Source: Poseidonocella sp. HB161398
GTDB lineage: Bacteria; Pseudomonadota; Alphaproteobacteria; Rhodobacterales; Rhodobacteraceae
Length of the DNA: 64,000 nucleotides
NCBI RefSeq assembly: GCF_005870025.1
Contig: NZ_VATA01000001.1
Coordinates: 248,001 to 312,000, forward strand
Direction: 5' to 3'
The notes below the pieces were generated by a model. That model ran no database searches and was not told the origin of the DNA. It was given only the letters and a program-made list of their open reading frames with translations. The position numbers and the translations under genes are program-made. This document shows positions 46,270-55,711 of this stretch, one piece after another; the first letter of the stretch is position 1, and each line of letters opens with the position of its first letter.

Positions 46270-47274
46270 ATGGCACATATCCAGCTTCACGACATCCGCA
46301 AGTCCTACGGCGCCGCCGAGGTGATCAAAGGCGTCGACCTGGAGATCCGCGCGGGCGAGTTCATGGTCTTCGTCGGCCCTTCGGGCTGCGGCAAGTCCAC
46401 GCTCCTGCGGCTGATCTCGGGCCTGACCAGCATCAGTTCGGGCGAGCTGCTGTTTGACGGCGCGCGGATGAATTCCAAGGTGCCCTCGGACCGCGGCATC
46501 GCCATGGTGTTCCAGTCCTACGCGCTCTATCCGCACATGACCGTCTACGAGAACATGGCCTTCGGCATGAAGCTCGCCAAGGCCGGAAAGGCCGCGATCC
46601 GCGAGCGGGTAGAGCGGGCAGCGGAGATGCTGCAGATCGGCCATCTGCTCGAGCGGCTGCCGCGGCAGCTTTCGGGCGGGCAGCGCCAGCGCGTCGCCAT
46701 CGGCCGCGCCATCTGCCGCGATCCGCGCGTGTTCCTGTTCGACGAGCCGCTGTCGAATCTCGACGCCGCGCTGCGCGTTGCGACCCGGCTGGAGATCGCC
46801 AAGCTGCATCACGACATGGAAAAGGCGACGATGGTCTACGTGACCCATGACCAGGTCGAGGCGATGACGCTGGCCGACCGGATCTGCGTGCTGCGCGACG
46901 GCAAGGTGGAGCAGGTCGGAACCCCGGCGGATCTTTACGAGAAGCCCAATTCCACCTTCGTCGCGGGCTTCATCGGCTCGCCGAAGATGAACCTGCTGAA
47001 CGGCGCCATCGCCGCGGGCCATGGCTGCCGCACGCTGGGCATCCGCTCCGAGCACATTGACATCACCGGGGAAGGCGCGGTCTGGTCGGGCGAGGTCGTC
47101 CATGCCGAGGACCTGGGCTCGGACACCTACCTCTATGTCGATATCGGCGCGGAGGAGCCCGTCGTGGTCCGCCGCGAGGGACGCCGCGCGATCGCCCTGG
47201 GCGAGACCGTCGGATTGCGGCCCCGTCCCGAGAACCTGCACCGTTTCGACGCCGGCGGCCTGCCGCTCCACTGA
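46270..47274 (+). CDS. Sugar ABC transporter ATPase (MalK/UgpC-like)
   Basis: A 334-residue ATPase with intact motifs: Walker A GPSGCGKS (about 38-45), Q-loop MVFQSYALYPHMTVYENMAF, signature LSGGQRQRVAIGRA, Walker B VFLFDEPLSNLD and H-loop YVTHDQVEAMT. The C-terminal regulatory OB domain (about 240-334) begins FIGSPKMNLLNG. GGGAG lies 8 bases before the ATG. It serves the MalF/G-like channel. This fully canonical ATPase contrasts with the degenerate one at 13519-15207. Confidence 0.94.
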   Translation: MAHIQLHDIRKSYGAAEVIKGVDLEIRAGEFMVFVGPSGCGKSTLLRLISGLTSISSGELLFDGARMNSKVPSDRGIAMVFQSYALYPHMTVYENMAFGMKLAKAGKAAIRERVERAAEMLQIGHLLERLPRQLSGGQRQRVAIGRAICRDPRVFLFDEPLSNLDAALRVATRLEIAKLHHDMEKATMVYVTHDQVEAMTLADRICVLRDGKVEQVGTPADLYEKPNSTFVAGFIGSPKMNLLNGAIAAGHGCRTLGIRSEHIDITGEGAVWSGEVVHAEDLGSDTYLYVDIGAEEPVVVRREGRRAIALGETVGLRPRPENLHRFDAGGLPLH

Positions 47275-47308
47275 GCGGGCTACGGCGCAACCCCAAGGAG
47301 GACCAAGC

Positions 47309-48976
47309 ATGCTGCATGATCCGGCCCCGCCCATGGACGCGGCCCGCTGGTGGCAATCGGCCACCGGCTACCAGATCTACCCGCGCAGCTTCGCCGACAG
47401 CAATGGCGACGGCATCGGCGACATTCCCGGCATCATCTCGAAGCTCGGCTATCTCGAAGAGCTCGGGATCGGCTTCATCTGGCTCTCGCCGGTCTACCGC
47501 TCGCCGATGCGCGACAACGGCTACGACATCTCGGACTACCGCGACATCGCCCCGGAATTCGGCACGCTGGCGGATTTCGACCGGCTGGTGGCCGAGGCGA
47601 AGGCGCGCGGCATCGGCATCGTGATGGATCTGGTGGTCAATCACAGCTCGGACGAACACGCCTGGTTCCGCGCGGCCTGCCGCTCGCGCGGGGCGCCCGA
47701 GCACGACTACTACATCTGGCGCGACCCGGGCCCCGATGGCGGTCCGCCGAGCGACCTTCAGGCCTGCTTCGGCGGCTCCGCCTGGACCTATGTCCCCGCG
47801 GCCGGGCGCTACTACCTGGGCTATTTCAGCCCCGGCCAGCCCGACCTGAACTGGCAGAACCCGGCGCTGCGCCGCGAGATCCACGAGATGATGCGCTGGT
47901 GGCTCGACCGCGGCATCGCCGGGTTCCGGATGGACGTCATCAGCCTGATCGGCAAGGACGTGGAGGCGGGCCTCTTCGAGGAGGGCCCCTATCTGCACGG
48001 CTTCCTGCAGGAGATGCACCGCGAGGTGCTGGCCGGGCGCGACCTGCTGTCGATCGGCGAGAGCTGGTCGGTCAGCCGGGGCACGGCGCTGCTCTATTGC
48101 GGGCGCGACCGGGCCGAGCTCGACATGGTGTTCCAGTTCAACCACGTGGTCGAGGGCTGGGATCCCGAGCACGGCAAGTGGAAGCCGAAGCCCTTCGATC
48201 TGGGCCGCTTCCGCGCGGTTCTGGAGGACTGGCAGGCGGTGCTGGACCAGGACGGGTGGAACGCGCTCTTCCTAAGCAATCACGACCTGCCGCGCCAGGT
48301 GTCGAAATACGGCTGCGACGGGCCGCAGCGGGTGGCGGCCGCCAAGATGCTGGCCACGGTCATGCACCTGATGAAGGGCACCCCCTTCGTCTACCAGGGC
48401 GAGGAGATCGGCATGACCAATGCCGCCTTCGCCGAGATCGGCGAGTTCCGCGACCTGGAGACGCTCGGCCATTACGAGGCGGCGATGGCCCGCGGCATGT
48501 CGCCCGAGGCCTTCATCGCCGGCGCCAACGACAATGGCCGCGACAATTCCCGCACGCCGATGCAGTGGAGCGCGGGGCCGCAGGCGGGCTTCACCACCGG
48601 CACGCCCTGGATCGGGGTCAACCCGAACCATGCGGCGATCAACGTGGACGCCGAGCGCGCCGATCCCGGCGGCATCCTCGCGCATTACCGCGCCCTGATC
48701 GCGCTGCGCCGTACCCAGCCCGTCGTGGTCCATGGCAGCTACCGCGCCATGGCGCCGGAGCATGCCCAGGTCTTCGCCTATGAGCGCCGCCTCGGCGGCA
48801 CGCGGCTGGCGGTGGTGGCGAATTTCTCTGCTGACCCGGCGGTCTTCGACGTGCCGCAGGAGATGCAGGGCAGCGGGCGCGGCCTTCTCGGCAGCCACGG
48901 ACTGCGCGGCGATCTCGGGCCCCGGCTGGAGCTCGCCCCCTATGAAAGCCTCGCCGTCCTCTTCGGCGGCCCCTGA
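47309..48976 (+). CDS. GH13 alpha-glucosidase, probable alpha-1,6 type
   Basis: A 555-residue cytoplasmic glycoside hydrolase with a strong AAGGAGGACC ribosome site. The family 13 motifs are complete: GYQIYPRSFADSNGDGIGDI at the start, DLVVNHSS (region I), GFRMDV with nucleophile Asp209 (region II), GESW with acid/base Glu251 (region III) and NHD with Asp326 (region IV). Valine follows the nucleophile, which in this subfamily goes with isomaltase-like alpha-1,6 specificity. The usual NHDQPR is NHDLPR here. It follows the importer genes, so it would hydrolyse imported alpha-glucosides to glucose. It has no signal peptide. Confidence 0.92.
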   Translation: MLHDPAPPMDAARWWQSATGYQIYPRSFADSNGDGIGDIPGIISKLGYLEELGIGFIWLSPVYRSPMRDNGYDISDYRDIAPEFGTLADFDRLVAEAKARGIGIVMDLVVNHSSDEHAWFRAACRSRGAPEHDYYIWRDPGPDGGPPSDLQACFGGSAWTYVPAAGRYYLGYFSPGQPDLNWQNPALRREIHEMMRWWLDRGIAGFRMDVISLIGKDVEAGLFEEGPYLHGFLQEMHREVLAGRDLLSIGESWSVSRGTALLYCGRDRAELDMVFQFNHVVEGWDPEHGKWKPKPFDLGRFRAVLEDWQAVLDQDGWNALFLSNHDLPRQVSKYGCDGPQRVAAAKMLATVMHLMKGTPFVYQGEEIGMTNAAFAEIGEFRDLETLGHYEAAMARGMSPEAFIAGANDNGRDNSRTPMQWSAGPQAGFTTGTPWIGVNPNHAAINVDAERADPGGILAHYRALIALRRTQPVVVHGSYRAMAPEHAQVFAYERRLGGTRLAVVANFSADPAVFDVPQEMQGSGRGLLGSHGLRGDLGPRLELAPYESLAVLFGGP

Positions 48977-48997
48977 GCGCAGAGCGGGAGCCCACTC

Positions 48998-49975
48998 ATG
49001 GCATTGACCCTCAAGGACAAGTGGATCTGGGACAGCTGGTACCTGCATGACGGCGGGCGCTGGCATGCCTGGTTCCTCGAGGCCGACCGCGCGCTCGGTG
49101 ATCCCGAGCTGCGCCATTTCAACGCCCGCCAGGGCCACGCGGTCAGCGACGACCTGCAGAGCTGGACCTATCTGGGCACCTCGCTCGCGCCCAGGGCGGA
49201 GGGGTTCGACAGCCAGGCGACCTGGACCGGCTCGGTCGTGACCGGCCCGGACGGGCTGCACCACCTGTTCTATACCGGCTGCGACCGGGCCGAGGGCGGG
49301 CTCTGGCAGCGGATCGGCCATGCCGTCAGCCGCGACCTGCATGACTGGGAGCGGGTCGGCGACGGCCCCTGCCTCGATCTTGTCGGTCCTGCGGCGGTGC
49401 ATTACGAGGCCGGGCATGCCGTCGGCCACTGGCCGGACCGGGCGATGCGCGATCCCTGGGTGATGCCCGATCCCGAGGGCGATGGCTGGCTGATGTACTT
49501 CACCGCCCGCGTGCCCGGCCGGGCCGAGGCCAATGACGCGGGCGCCATCGGCTTCGCCACCTCGCCGGATCTCCACAGCTGGGAGCTGCAGCCGCCGGTC
49601 TTCGCGGGCGGGTTCGGCCAGCTCGAGGTGCCGCAGGTCTTCCGCCTCGGCGGACGCTGGCACTGCCTCTTCTGCACCGCCGCCAGGCACTGGTCCGACG
49701 CCTATCGCCGCCAGGCGCCGCAGCCGCCGGTCACCGGCTCGCACTACCTCGTGGCCGAGCACCCGCGCGGCCCCTGGCAGATCGCGCCCGGGCCCTTCCT
49801 CGACGGCGCGGAGCCCTGCCGCCGCTATGCCGCGCGCATGGTGGAGACCGGCGCGGGCCCGATGCTGACGGGCTTCGCCGATGGCGGCCGCGACGCCTTC
49901 GGCGGCTATCTCATGGACCCCGCGCCGCTTGGCGTGGCGCCCGACGGGCGCCTCGTCCTCGTTCCCCAATCCTGA
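48998..49975 (+). CDS. GH32/GH68-like five-bladed propeller glycosidase
   Basis: A 325-residue protein without signal peptide. The furanosidase triad can be placed although the canonical WMNDPNG is absent: nucleophile Asp12 in KWIWDSWYLHDGG, the transition-state stabiliser in MRDPWV (Asp152) and the acid/base in GQLEVPQVF (Glu210, replacing the EC motif). Blade repeats HAVSDDLQSW, HAVSRDLHDW and FATSPDLHSW are clear. It is much shorter than typical GH32 enzymes because the C-terminal beta-sandwich is missing. Its position between two alpha-glucosidases suggests action on sucrose or another fructosyl-glucoside (inference). Confidence 0.8.
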   Translation: MALTLKDKWIWDSWYLHDGGRWHAWFLEADRALGDPELRHFNARQGHAVSDDLQSWTYLGTSLAPRAEGFDSQATWTGSVVTGPDGLHHLFYTGCDRAEGGLWQRIGHAVSRDLHDWERVGDGPCLDLVGPAAVHYEAGHAVGHWPDRAMRDPWVMPDPEGDGWLMYFTARVPGRAEANDAGAIGFATSPDLHSWELQPPVFAGGFGQLEVPQVFRLGGRWHCLFCTAARHWSDAYRRQAPQPPVTGSHYLVAEHPRGPWQIAPGPFLDGAEPCRRYAARMVETGAGPMLTGFADGGRDAFGGYLMDPAPLGVAPDGRLVLVPQS

Positions 49976-50001
49976 CATTTCCGATCAAGGAGCCTGCGCT
50001 C

Positions 50002-51600
50002 ATGGACACGCTGAACCTCGCCGCCTGCCAGGCGGCCGCCGCCGACTGGTGGAAGACCGCCGTCATCTACCAGATCTACCCGCGCTCCTTCCAGGACAGC
50101 GACGGGGACGGGGTCGGCGACCTCGCCGGGATCGAGTCCCGCCTCGACTACCTCTGCGACCTGGGCATCGACGCGATCTGGCTATCGCCGGTCTTCCCCT
50201 CGCCGATGGCCGATTTCGGCTATGACGTCTCGGACTACTGCGGCATCGACCCGGTCTTCGGCACGCTCGAGGATTTCGACCGCCTGGTCGCGTCCTGCCA
50301 CGACCGCGGGCTGAAGCTGCTTCTCGACTTCGTCCCAAGCCACAGCTCGGACCGCCACCCCTGGTTCCTCGAAAGCCGGTCCTCGCGCGGCAATCCCCGC
50401 CGCGACTGGTACATCTGGCGCGACGCCAAGCCCGATGGCAGCCCGCCCAACAACTGGATCGGCGAGTTCGGCGGCCCGTCCTGGACCTGGGACGAGGCGA
50501 CGGGCCAGTACTACCACAACACCTTCCTGCCCGAGCAGCCGGCGCTGAACTGGCAGAATCCGGAGCTGCGCGCGGCCATGCTGGAGGTCATCCGCTTCTG
50601 GTACCGCCGCGGGGTCGACGGGCTCCGGGTCGACGCGATCACCCATGTCGCGCCGGATGTCGACAAGGGGGACAACCCGCCCAATCCCGACTGGGCGCCG
50701 CATATGGGCCCGACCCACAGCCATCTGCAGGCGAATTCCAAGAACCAGCCCGAGGGCTACCGCATCGTCCGGCTGATGCGCCAGGTCTCGGACGAATTCC
50801 CCGACCGGGTGCTGATCGGCGAGACCTCGGGGTCGCTCGGCGAGGTGATGAGCTACTACGGCGACGCGCTCGACCTCTTCCATCTGCCGTTCAACTTCAT
50901 GCTCCTGCGGGCGCGCTGGGACGCGGCGGAGATCGCCGGGCTGGTCGAGACCTACGAGGCGGCCCTGCCCGAGGGCGGCTGGCCGAACTGGGTGCTCGGC
51001 AATCACGATATCGGCCGCATCGCCAGCCGCGCGGGCCCGGCGCAGGCAAGGGTCGCCGCGGCGCTCCTGCTGACGCTGCGCGGCACGCCGACGCTCTACC
51101 AGGGCGACGAGCTCGGCCTCGAGAATGCCGTCATCCCGCCCGCGGCGGTGCAGGACCCCTGGGAGAAGCGGGTGCCGGGGCTCGGGCTCGGCCGCGACCC
51201 CGCGCGCACGCCGATGGCCTGGCAGCCGGGCGAGGGCGCGGGCTTCAGCAGCGCGGACCCCTGGCTGCCGCTCTGCCTGCCCGCCGAGGGCGATGCCGCC
51301 CGCCAGTCCGCCGCGCCGGGCTCCATCCTGGCCTTCATCCGCGCGCTCCTGCAGCTGCGCCGGGAAGAGCCCTGCCTGCAGATCGGCAGCTACCGGACGC
51401 GGCAGGCGGGGGACGGGCTCTATGTCTTCGACCGTTCCATGCCGGAGGGGGCTGTGACCGTCTGCCTGAATTTCACTTCCCGCCCGCAGGCGACGGGGCT
51501 TGGCGGCGAGGTCCTGCTCTCTTCCGATCCCGCGCGTCCCCGGGGGCTGTCGAGCGGGCTCGTCCTCGCGCCCGACGAGGCGGTGATCCTGCGCCAGTAG
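50002..51600 (+). CDS. GH13 alpha-glucosidase, probable alpha-1,4 type
   Basis: A 532-residue glycoside hydrolase, the last gene of the operon. Motifs are IYQIYPRSFQDSDGDGVGDL, DFVPSHSS (region I), GLRVDA with nucleophile Asp211, GETSGS with Glu274 and LGNHDIGRIASR with Asp336. Alanine rather than valine follows the nucleophile, which in related enzymes goes with preference for alpha-1,4 or alpha-1,2/alpha-1,1 bonds. So the two GH13 enzymes of this operon probably divide the labour by linkage. AAGGAG precedes the ATG at 50002. The protein is cytoplasmic. Confidence 0.92.
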   Translation: MDTLNLAACQAAAADWWKTAVIYQIYPRSFQDSDGDGVGDLAGIESRLDYLCDLGIDAIWLSPVFPSPMADFGYDVSDYCGIDPVFGTLEDFDRLVASCHDRGLKLLLDFVPSHSSDRHPWFLESRSSRGNPRRDWYIWRDAKPDGSPPNNWIGEFGGPSWTWDEATGQYYHNTFLPEQPALNWQNPELRAAMLEVIRFWYRRGVDGLRVDAITHVAPDVDKGDNPPNPDWAPHMGPTHSHLQANSKNQPEGYRIVRLMRQVSDEFPDRVLIGETSGSLGEVMSYYGDALDLFHLPFNFMLLRARWDAAEIAGLVETYEAALPEGGWPNWVLGNHDIGRIASRAGPAQARVAAALLLTLRGTPTLYQGDELGLENAVIPPAAVQDPWEKRVPGLGLGRDPARTPMAWQPGEGAGFSSADPWLPLCLPAEGDAARQSAAPGSILAFIRALLQLRREEPCLQIGSYRTRQAGDGLYVFDRSMPEGAVTVCLNFTSRPQATGLGGEVLLSSDPARPRGLSSGLVLAPDEAVILRQ

Positions 51601-52918
51601 CTGCGGAGGCATCGGCCCCCGGTCCGCCCCTCCGAGTCGGCCGGGGCGCCCGCCGCTCGGCCTCGATCACGACCGGGAAGGCTGCCGGGCGGCCGGTGCG
51701 CCGAGCTAGATGAAAGCGGGGCCCGCGGTGTCGAGGCCGGCCGGCAGCGCGCGCTCGCTGCGCCAGTTCCAGTTGGTCCGCGTTTGCGGCGGGGGCCGGA
51801 GCCTGAAAGCGGCCTGCCAGTCTCCGTGCATTGTCGGCGTCGATGCGACGGTCGCAGATGGCGAGCGCAGCGCGGCCGGGACGGGACGGCCGCGCGCACT
51901 CTCTCAAGGCGGACGTCCGGCTGCTTCGCCCGGGCCGTGCCGGCCGGAACGGGGGCGGGCGCGTGTTCCGGGGTCCGTGCCGGCCAGGCGCCGGACCTGT
52001 GGCGCCTGGCCGGACGAATGGCCAAGGGAACGGGGTCGGAGAGGCGGGCTTGCCCTGCATGCCGGCAAGCGGCTGGAGGTTCAGGACATGGGGCCTGAGC
52101 GCGACGACGTGCACAGGCTTCCGCTGCCATCAGAGGCAAGATCTGGCCGGCCCCGGTCCGGGTCGGCGAAGGGCGCAGCCGGCCGCTCCGAGGCTGCGGC
52201 CCTTTGGAGTGGAGAGCAGGCAGGGGCGGGAGCGAGGTCGTGCGCGGATCAGGGTGCGAGCCTCGCCGAGGCACGCCGTTGCCTGCCATCGTCCCGAGGC
52301 AGGGGCCGCGCGCCGCCCATGGGATCCCTGCCTGCGACGGACGGACCTTCTCCAAGGCAGCCGGCGCCCTGCCGCGGCGCGGGCCTGGCGGCGGGGCCGG
52401 TCTCCGCGCCCGGATTGCGTGCGGCCGCGAGAGCCCGGGTGGCGCCTGTCGCCATCCGGTGGCCGGGGCGCGGGATTTGCCTTCCGGGTCCCTCTCGACA
52501 TGCCCGGTGCAATGGCGTCCGCGCGTCCCGCCTTCGCGGATGTGCCGACCGTGGTGATGAGCCCTGTCGGCCGCGCGGTCACGACCCGCGATCGTCCGCC
52601 CGGAATGCCTCCTCCGGCATGCGCCACCTCGCTGCGCCCGAAGGGCTGCAGCCGGGCGGGTCCCTCATGCTGTGCGGCGCGGTCAGCGGCCTCGTCCCCT
52701 TCGAGTTCCTGCGGGACACCGGGCTCTCCTGTACTGGTGCCAGCGGCGTCCGCCGAGGCGGAGCGTTTCGGGCCGGGGCAGCGCCCGGCGGTTGCCCTGC
52801 GCCTGCCGCGGCCCAGGGGGAGGCCGGGCGGGCCGGCGCCGGCCGGTCATGGCCATCCTTTCCGGGCGCAATGCCGATGCCGGGACCTGCACCCGCTCCG
52901 TGCCGCCCGTGACGGCGT
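51601..52918. other. 1.3-kb gene-free region
   Basis: Convergent ends meet here (the glucosidase from the left, the Lrp gene from the right). No domain-bearing frame and no clear terminator with a T-run could be found. I see no copy of the dispersed repeats with confidence. Confidence 0.55.
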
Positions 52919-53395
52919 CTAGCGCGGACTGAGCGCGTCGAGCTCCAGCCCGTCGCGGTCCTTGAGCACCTTCAGCACGATTTCCGAGCGGACCTGCGCC
53001 ACCTGCGGATGGGGCAGCAGGCGGCCATGGATGAATTCGGCGAAGGCCTCGAGGCTGCGGGCGTTGATCTCCAGCACGTAATCCGCGTCGCCCGAGACCG
53101 AGAAGGCCGCGCGGATCTCGGGCTGGTCGCCGAGGAAGCGGGCAAAGGCCTCCTCGTTGCCCTGGCCGTGGTCGCGCAGGTTGACCCGGATGATGGCCCG
53201 CAGCCCCAGCCCCAGCTTCTTCGCGTCGAGCCGCGCCGCATAGCCCGAGATGATCCCCGCCCCCTCCAGCGCGGCGCGGCGGCGCGAGCATTGCGAGGCC
53301 GAGAGGTTGACCACCTCCGACAGCGCCGCATTGGTCATCGCCCCGTCGCGCTGCAATGCGTCCAGAATCGCGCGGTCATAGTCGTCAATGCGCAT
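52919..53395 (-). CDS. Lrp/AsnC-family regulator
   Basis: A 158-residue Lrp-type regulator. The HTH reads DDYDRAILDALQRDGAMTNA and VNLSASQCSRRRAALEGAGI. It is followed by the ligand-binding RAM domain with IRVNLRDHGQGNEEAFARFL, SGDADYVLEINARSLEAFAE and the ending SEIVLKVLKDRDGLEL. Two ATGs compete. The one at 53404 abuts its GGAAGG, whereas 53395 sits 9 bases after it, so I chose 53395. It is divergent from hpd with about 130 bases between. Lrp proteins of this kind usually control the neighbouring amino-acid catabolic gene, here tyrosine/hydroxyphenylpyruvate degradation. Confidence 0.92.
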   Translation of the reverse strand: MRIDDYDRAILDALQRDGAMTNAALSEVVNLSASQCSRRRAALEGAGIISGYAARLDAKKLGLGLRAIIRVNLRDHGQGNEEAFARFLGDQPEIRAAFSVSGDADYVLEINARSLEAFAEFIHGRLLPHPQVAQVRSEIVLKVLKDRDGLELDALSPR

Positions 53396-53525
53396 CTCGT
53401 GCATCCTTCCGGCATTTCATGCATCTCTGCAGTCATTTTTCTGTCCGGAAAGGTTTCAAATGCAACCCTCTTGCGCCGGATTTCCCGCATTCTGGCGCCA
53501 GAACAGCTCAGAGGAGGACACGCGC

Positions 53526-54638
53526 ATGGGACCCTTCCCGCATGACGCCCCGAAGCCCGAGATTTCCGACGTCAATCCGGCTGGCACGGACGGGTTCGAA
53601 TTCGTCGAATTCGCCCATCCCGAGCCGGAACAGCTCGACCGGATCTTCCGCCAGATGGGCTTCGTTCCGGTCGCCAGGCATCGCAGCAAGGCGATCACCC
53701 TCTACCGCCAGGGCGACATCAACTACCTGCTGAATGCCGAACCGGGCAGCCATGCCGCGGGCTTCGTCGCCGAGCACGGCCCCTGCGCCCCTGCCATGGC
53801 CTGGCGCGTCGTCGATGCGCAGAAGGCCCTGCAGCGCGCGCTCGACACGGGTGCCACGGAATACACCGGGCCGGGCAAGTCGCTGGACGTCCCGGCGGTC
53901 CATGGCATCGGCGGATCGCTTCTCTACTTCGTCGACACCTATGGCGCGGACGGCTCCTGCTATGCGGCGGAATTCGACTGGCTGGGCGAGGAGAATCCGC
54001 GTCCCGAGGGCTTCGGCTTCTACTATCTCGACCACCTGACCCACAATGTCGTGCGCGGCAACATGGACACCTGGTACAAGTTCTACCACGACACGTTCAA
54101 TTTCCGCGAAATCAAGTATTTCGACATCAAGGGCAAGCAGACCGGGCTGGTCAGCCGGGCGCTGACCTCGCCGGACGGCAAGATCCGCATCCCGATCAAC
54201 GAGTCCACGGACGAGCACAGCCAGATCGAGGAATACCTGAAGGAATACAAGGGCGAGGGCATCCAGCACATCGCCATCGCCTCCGAGGACATCTATGCCG
54301 GCACCGACGCGATCGCGGCGGCGGGCATGGACTTCATGCCGGGGCCGCCGGACACCTATTACGAGATGTCCCGCCGCCGGGTGACGGGCCACCGGGAGCC
54401 GCTGGAGCGGATGCGCCAGCACGGCATCCTGATCGACGGCGAGGGCGTGGTCGGCGGCGGCGAGACCCGGATCCTGCTGCAGATCTTCTCCAGGACGGTG
54501 ATCGGCCCGATCTTCTTCGAATTCATCCAGCGCAAGGGCGATGACGGCTTCGGCGAGGGCAATTTCCGCGCGCTCTTCGAGTCGATCGAGGAGGACCAGA
54601 TCCGCCGTGGCGTCCTGAAGGCCGAACCGGCGGAATAG
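53526..54638 (+). CDS. hpd: 4-hydroxyphenylpyruvate dioxygenase
   Basis: A 370-residue non-haem iron dioxygenase that turns 4-hydroxyphenylpyruvate into homogentisate in tyrosine breakdown. The two vicinal-oxygen-chelate halves are visible: FEFVEFAHPEPEQLDRIF opens the first, and the catalytic second half has YYLDHLTHNVVRGNMDTWYK (iron ligand His170), GIQHIAIASEDIY (His248) and IGPIFFEFIQRKG (Glu332). GAGGAGGACACGCGC before ATG 53526 is a strong ribosome site. It is divergent from the Lrp gene and followed by a Rieske protein in the same direction. The next enzyme, homogentisate dioxygenase, is not in this window. Confidence 0.96.
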   Translation: MGPFPHDAPKPEISDVNPAGTDGFEFVEFAHPEPEQLDRIFRQMGFVPVARHRSKAITLYRQGDINYLLNAEPGSHAAGFVAEHGPCAPAMAWRVVDAQKALQRALDTGATEYTGPGKSLDVPAVHGIGGSLLYFVDTYGADGSCYAAEFDWLGEENPRPEGFGFYYLDHLTHNVVRGNMDTWYKFYHDTFNFREIKYFDIKGKQTGLVSRALTSPDGKIRIPINESTDEHSQIEEYLKEYKGEGIQHIAIASEDIYAGTDAIAAAGMDFMPGPPDTYYEMSRRRVTGHREPLERMRQHGILIDGEGVVGGGETRILLQIFSRTVIGPIFFEFIQRKGDDGFGEGNFRALFESIEEDQIRRGVLKAEPAE

Positions 54639-54707
54639 CGCCCCGCCTGCCGTGACTTGCCGCTCCGGGCCGCCGGGGCGGTCCTTCCCGTGCCCGGAGA
54701 GACTTGC

Positions 54708-55061
54708 ATGCCCTGGACCGACTACAGCTCCGCCCCGCCCGCGGGCACGCAGATCTGCGCGCTGGCCGATCTGGACGGCGTCCGCGCGGTGATGGTGGAA
54801 AGCGGCGCGGGGCGGTTCCCGCTGCTGCTCGTCAAGGACGCTGCCGGGATCCGCGCCTTCGTCAATGCCTGCCCGCACCAGTACCTGCCGCTCGACTACC
54901 AGGGCGGCAGCATCCTGTCGGCGGACGGCCGCCGGCTGATGTGCACCGCGCATGGCGCCATGTTCGACGCCGTCACCGGCGCGGCGGAGCGCGGCGCCCC
55001 CTGCGGCCTCGACCCGGTGCCGATCAGCCTCGAGGACGGCATCGTCCTCATCGGCGGCTGA
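54708..55061 (+). CDS. Rieske [2Fe-2S] protein, small ferredoxin type
   Basis: A 117-residue protein with both Rieske cluster motifs: C55-P-H57 in NACPHQYLPLDY and C79-TA-H82 in LMCTAHGAMFD. It lacks membrane segments and a catalytic domain, so it is a soluble electron carrier or a subunit of an oxygenase. It follows hpd after 69 bases in the same direction and meets the leftward marR gene, 3 bases from its stop. The partner could be the flavin monooxygenase region downstream or an oxygenase elsewhere. Confidence 0.88.
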   Translation: MPWTDYSSAPPAGTQICALADLDGVRAVMVESGAGRFPLLLVKDAAGIRAFVNACPHQYLPLDYQGGSILSADGRRLMCTAHGAMFDAVTGAAERGAPCGLDPVPISLEDGIVLIGG

Positions 55062-55064
55062 GCC

Positions 55065-55538
55065 TCACGCGTCGCCGTCCCCGTGGCCGGCCGCGAGGAT
55101 CAGCTGCCGCAGCATCGCCTCGAGCTGCGAGCTCAGATGCGGGCCGAGCCGGTTCCTCAGCCGGTCGTCATAGTCGATCGCCCGCTTCCCCAGCGTGCGG
55201 AACACCTCGGTTCCGGCGGGCGTCAGGGTCAGGCTCTCCTGCCGCTTGTCCGCCGCGTCGCGGCTGCGGCTCAGCAATCCGCGGCCTTCCAGCACCGAGA
55301 CGGCCCGGCTGACTGCGGTTTTCTCGATATGCGAGATGCGGCAGATCTCGGCCGCGGCCATCGAGCCGAAGCGCCCGAGATTGGCGACCACCCGCCATTG
55401 CGTCCGGGTCAGGTCGTATTCGGCGCGGTAATGCTCGTGGAACTCCTCGCTGGTGCGTTCCGCCGCCTGGTTCAGCAGGTAGGGCAGGAAGTTCTCCAGG
55501 TTGAATTCGGGGTCCGGGGGCGGGTCTTTGCGGGGCAA
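55065..55538 (-). CDS. MarR-family regulator
   Basis: A 157-residue winged-helix repressor. It starts at a TTG (55538) with CGGAG about 8 bases upstream; no in-frame ATG or GTG lies in a suitable place. Core segments are YDLTRTQWRVVANLGRFGSM, ICRISHIEKTAVSRAVSVLE (recognition helix), GRGLLSRSRDAADKRQESLT (wing) and LTPAGTEVF. HpaR- and HpcR-like MarR proteins control aromatic-acid genes. Here the gene is divergent from the MBL/monooxygenase/TRAP operon, separated by an IS fragment. Repeated GTTGCA motifs occur upstream of both. Confidence 0.9.
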   Translation of the reverse strand: MPRKDPPPDPEFNLENFLPYLLNQAAERTSEEFHEHYRAEYDLTRTQWRVVANLGRFGSMAAAEICRISHIEKTAVSRAVSVLEGRGLLSRSRDAADKRQESLTLTPAGTEVFRTLGKRAIDYDDRLRNRLGPHLSSQLEAMLRQLILAAGHGDGDA

Positions 55539-55589
55539 GCGTGTCTCCGTCTGCGGCTGGTCCTGTTATGGCAGGACTTGGCGTCTGGG

Positions 55590-55601
55590 TGCAACTGCAA
55601 C
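55590..55601 (-). promoter_or_regulatory. Tandem GTTGCA motif upstream of marR
   Basis: TGCAACTGCAAC on the plus strand is two head-to-tail copies of GTTGCA on the marR strand, 52-63 bases before its start codon. The same hexamer occurs three times in the MBL promoter. Confidence 0.5.
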
Positions 55602-55711
55602 GGGATTCGCCCGGGAATATAGTTACCGATGCACCGAGTAGCGGGAGATGGCTACAAGACTGCAGGGTCGGATCGACATGTGGATCGGGTCCGATCATCC
55701 CATAATAGGCT

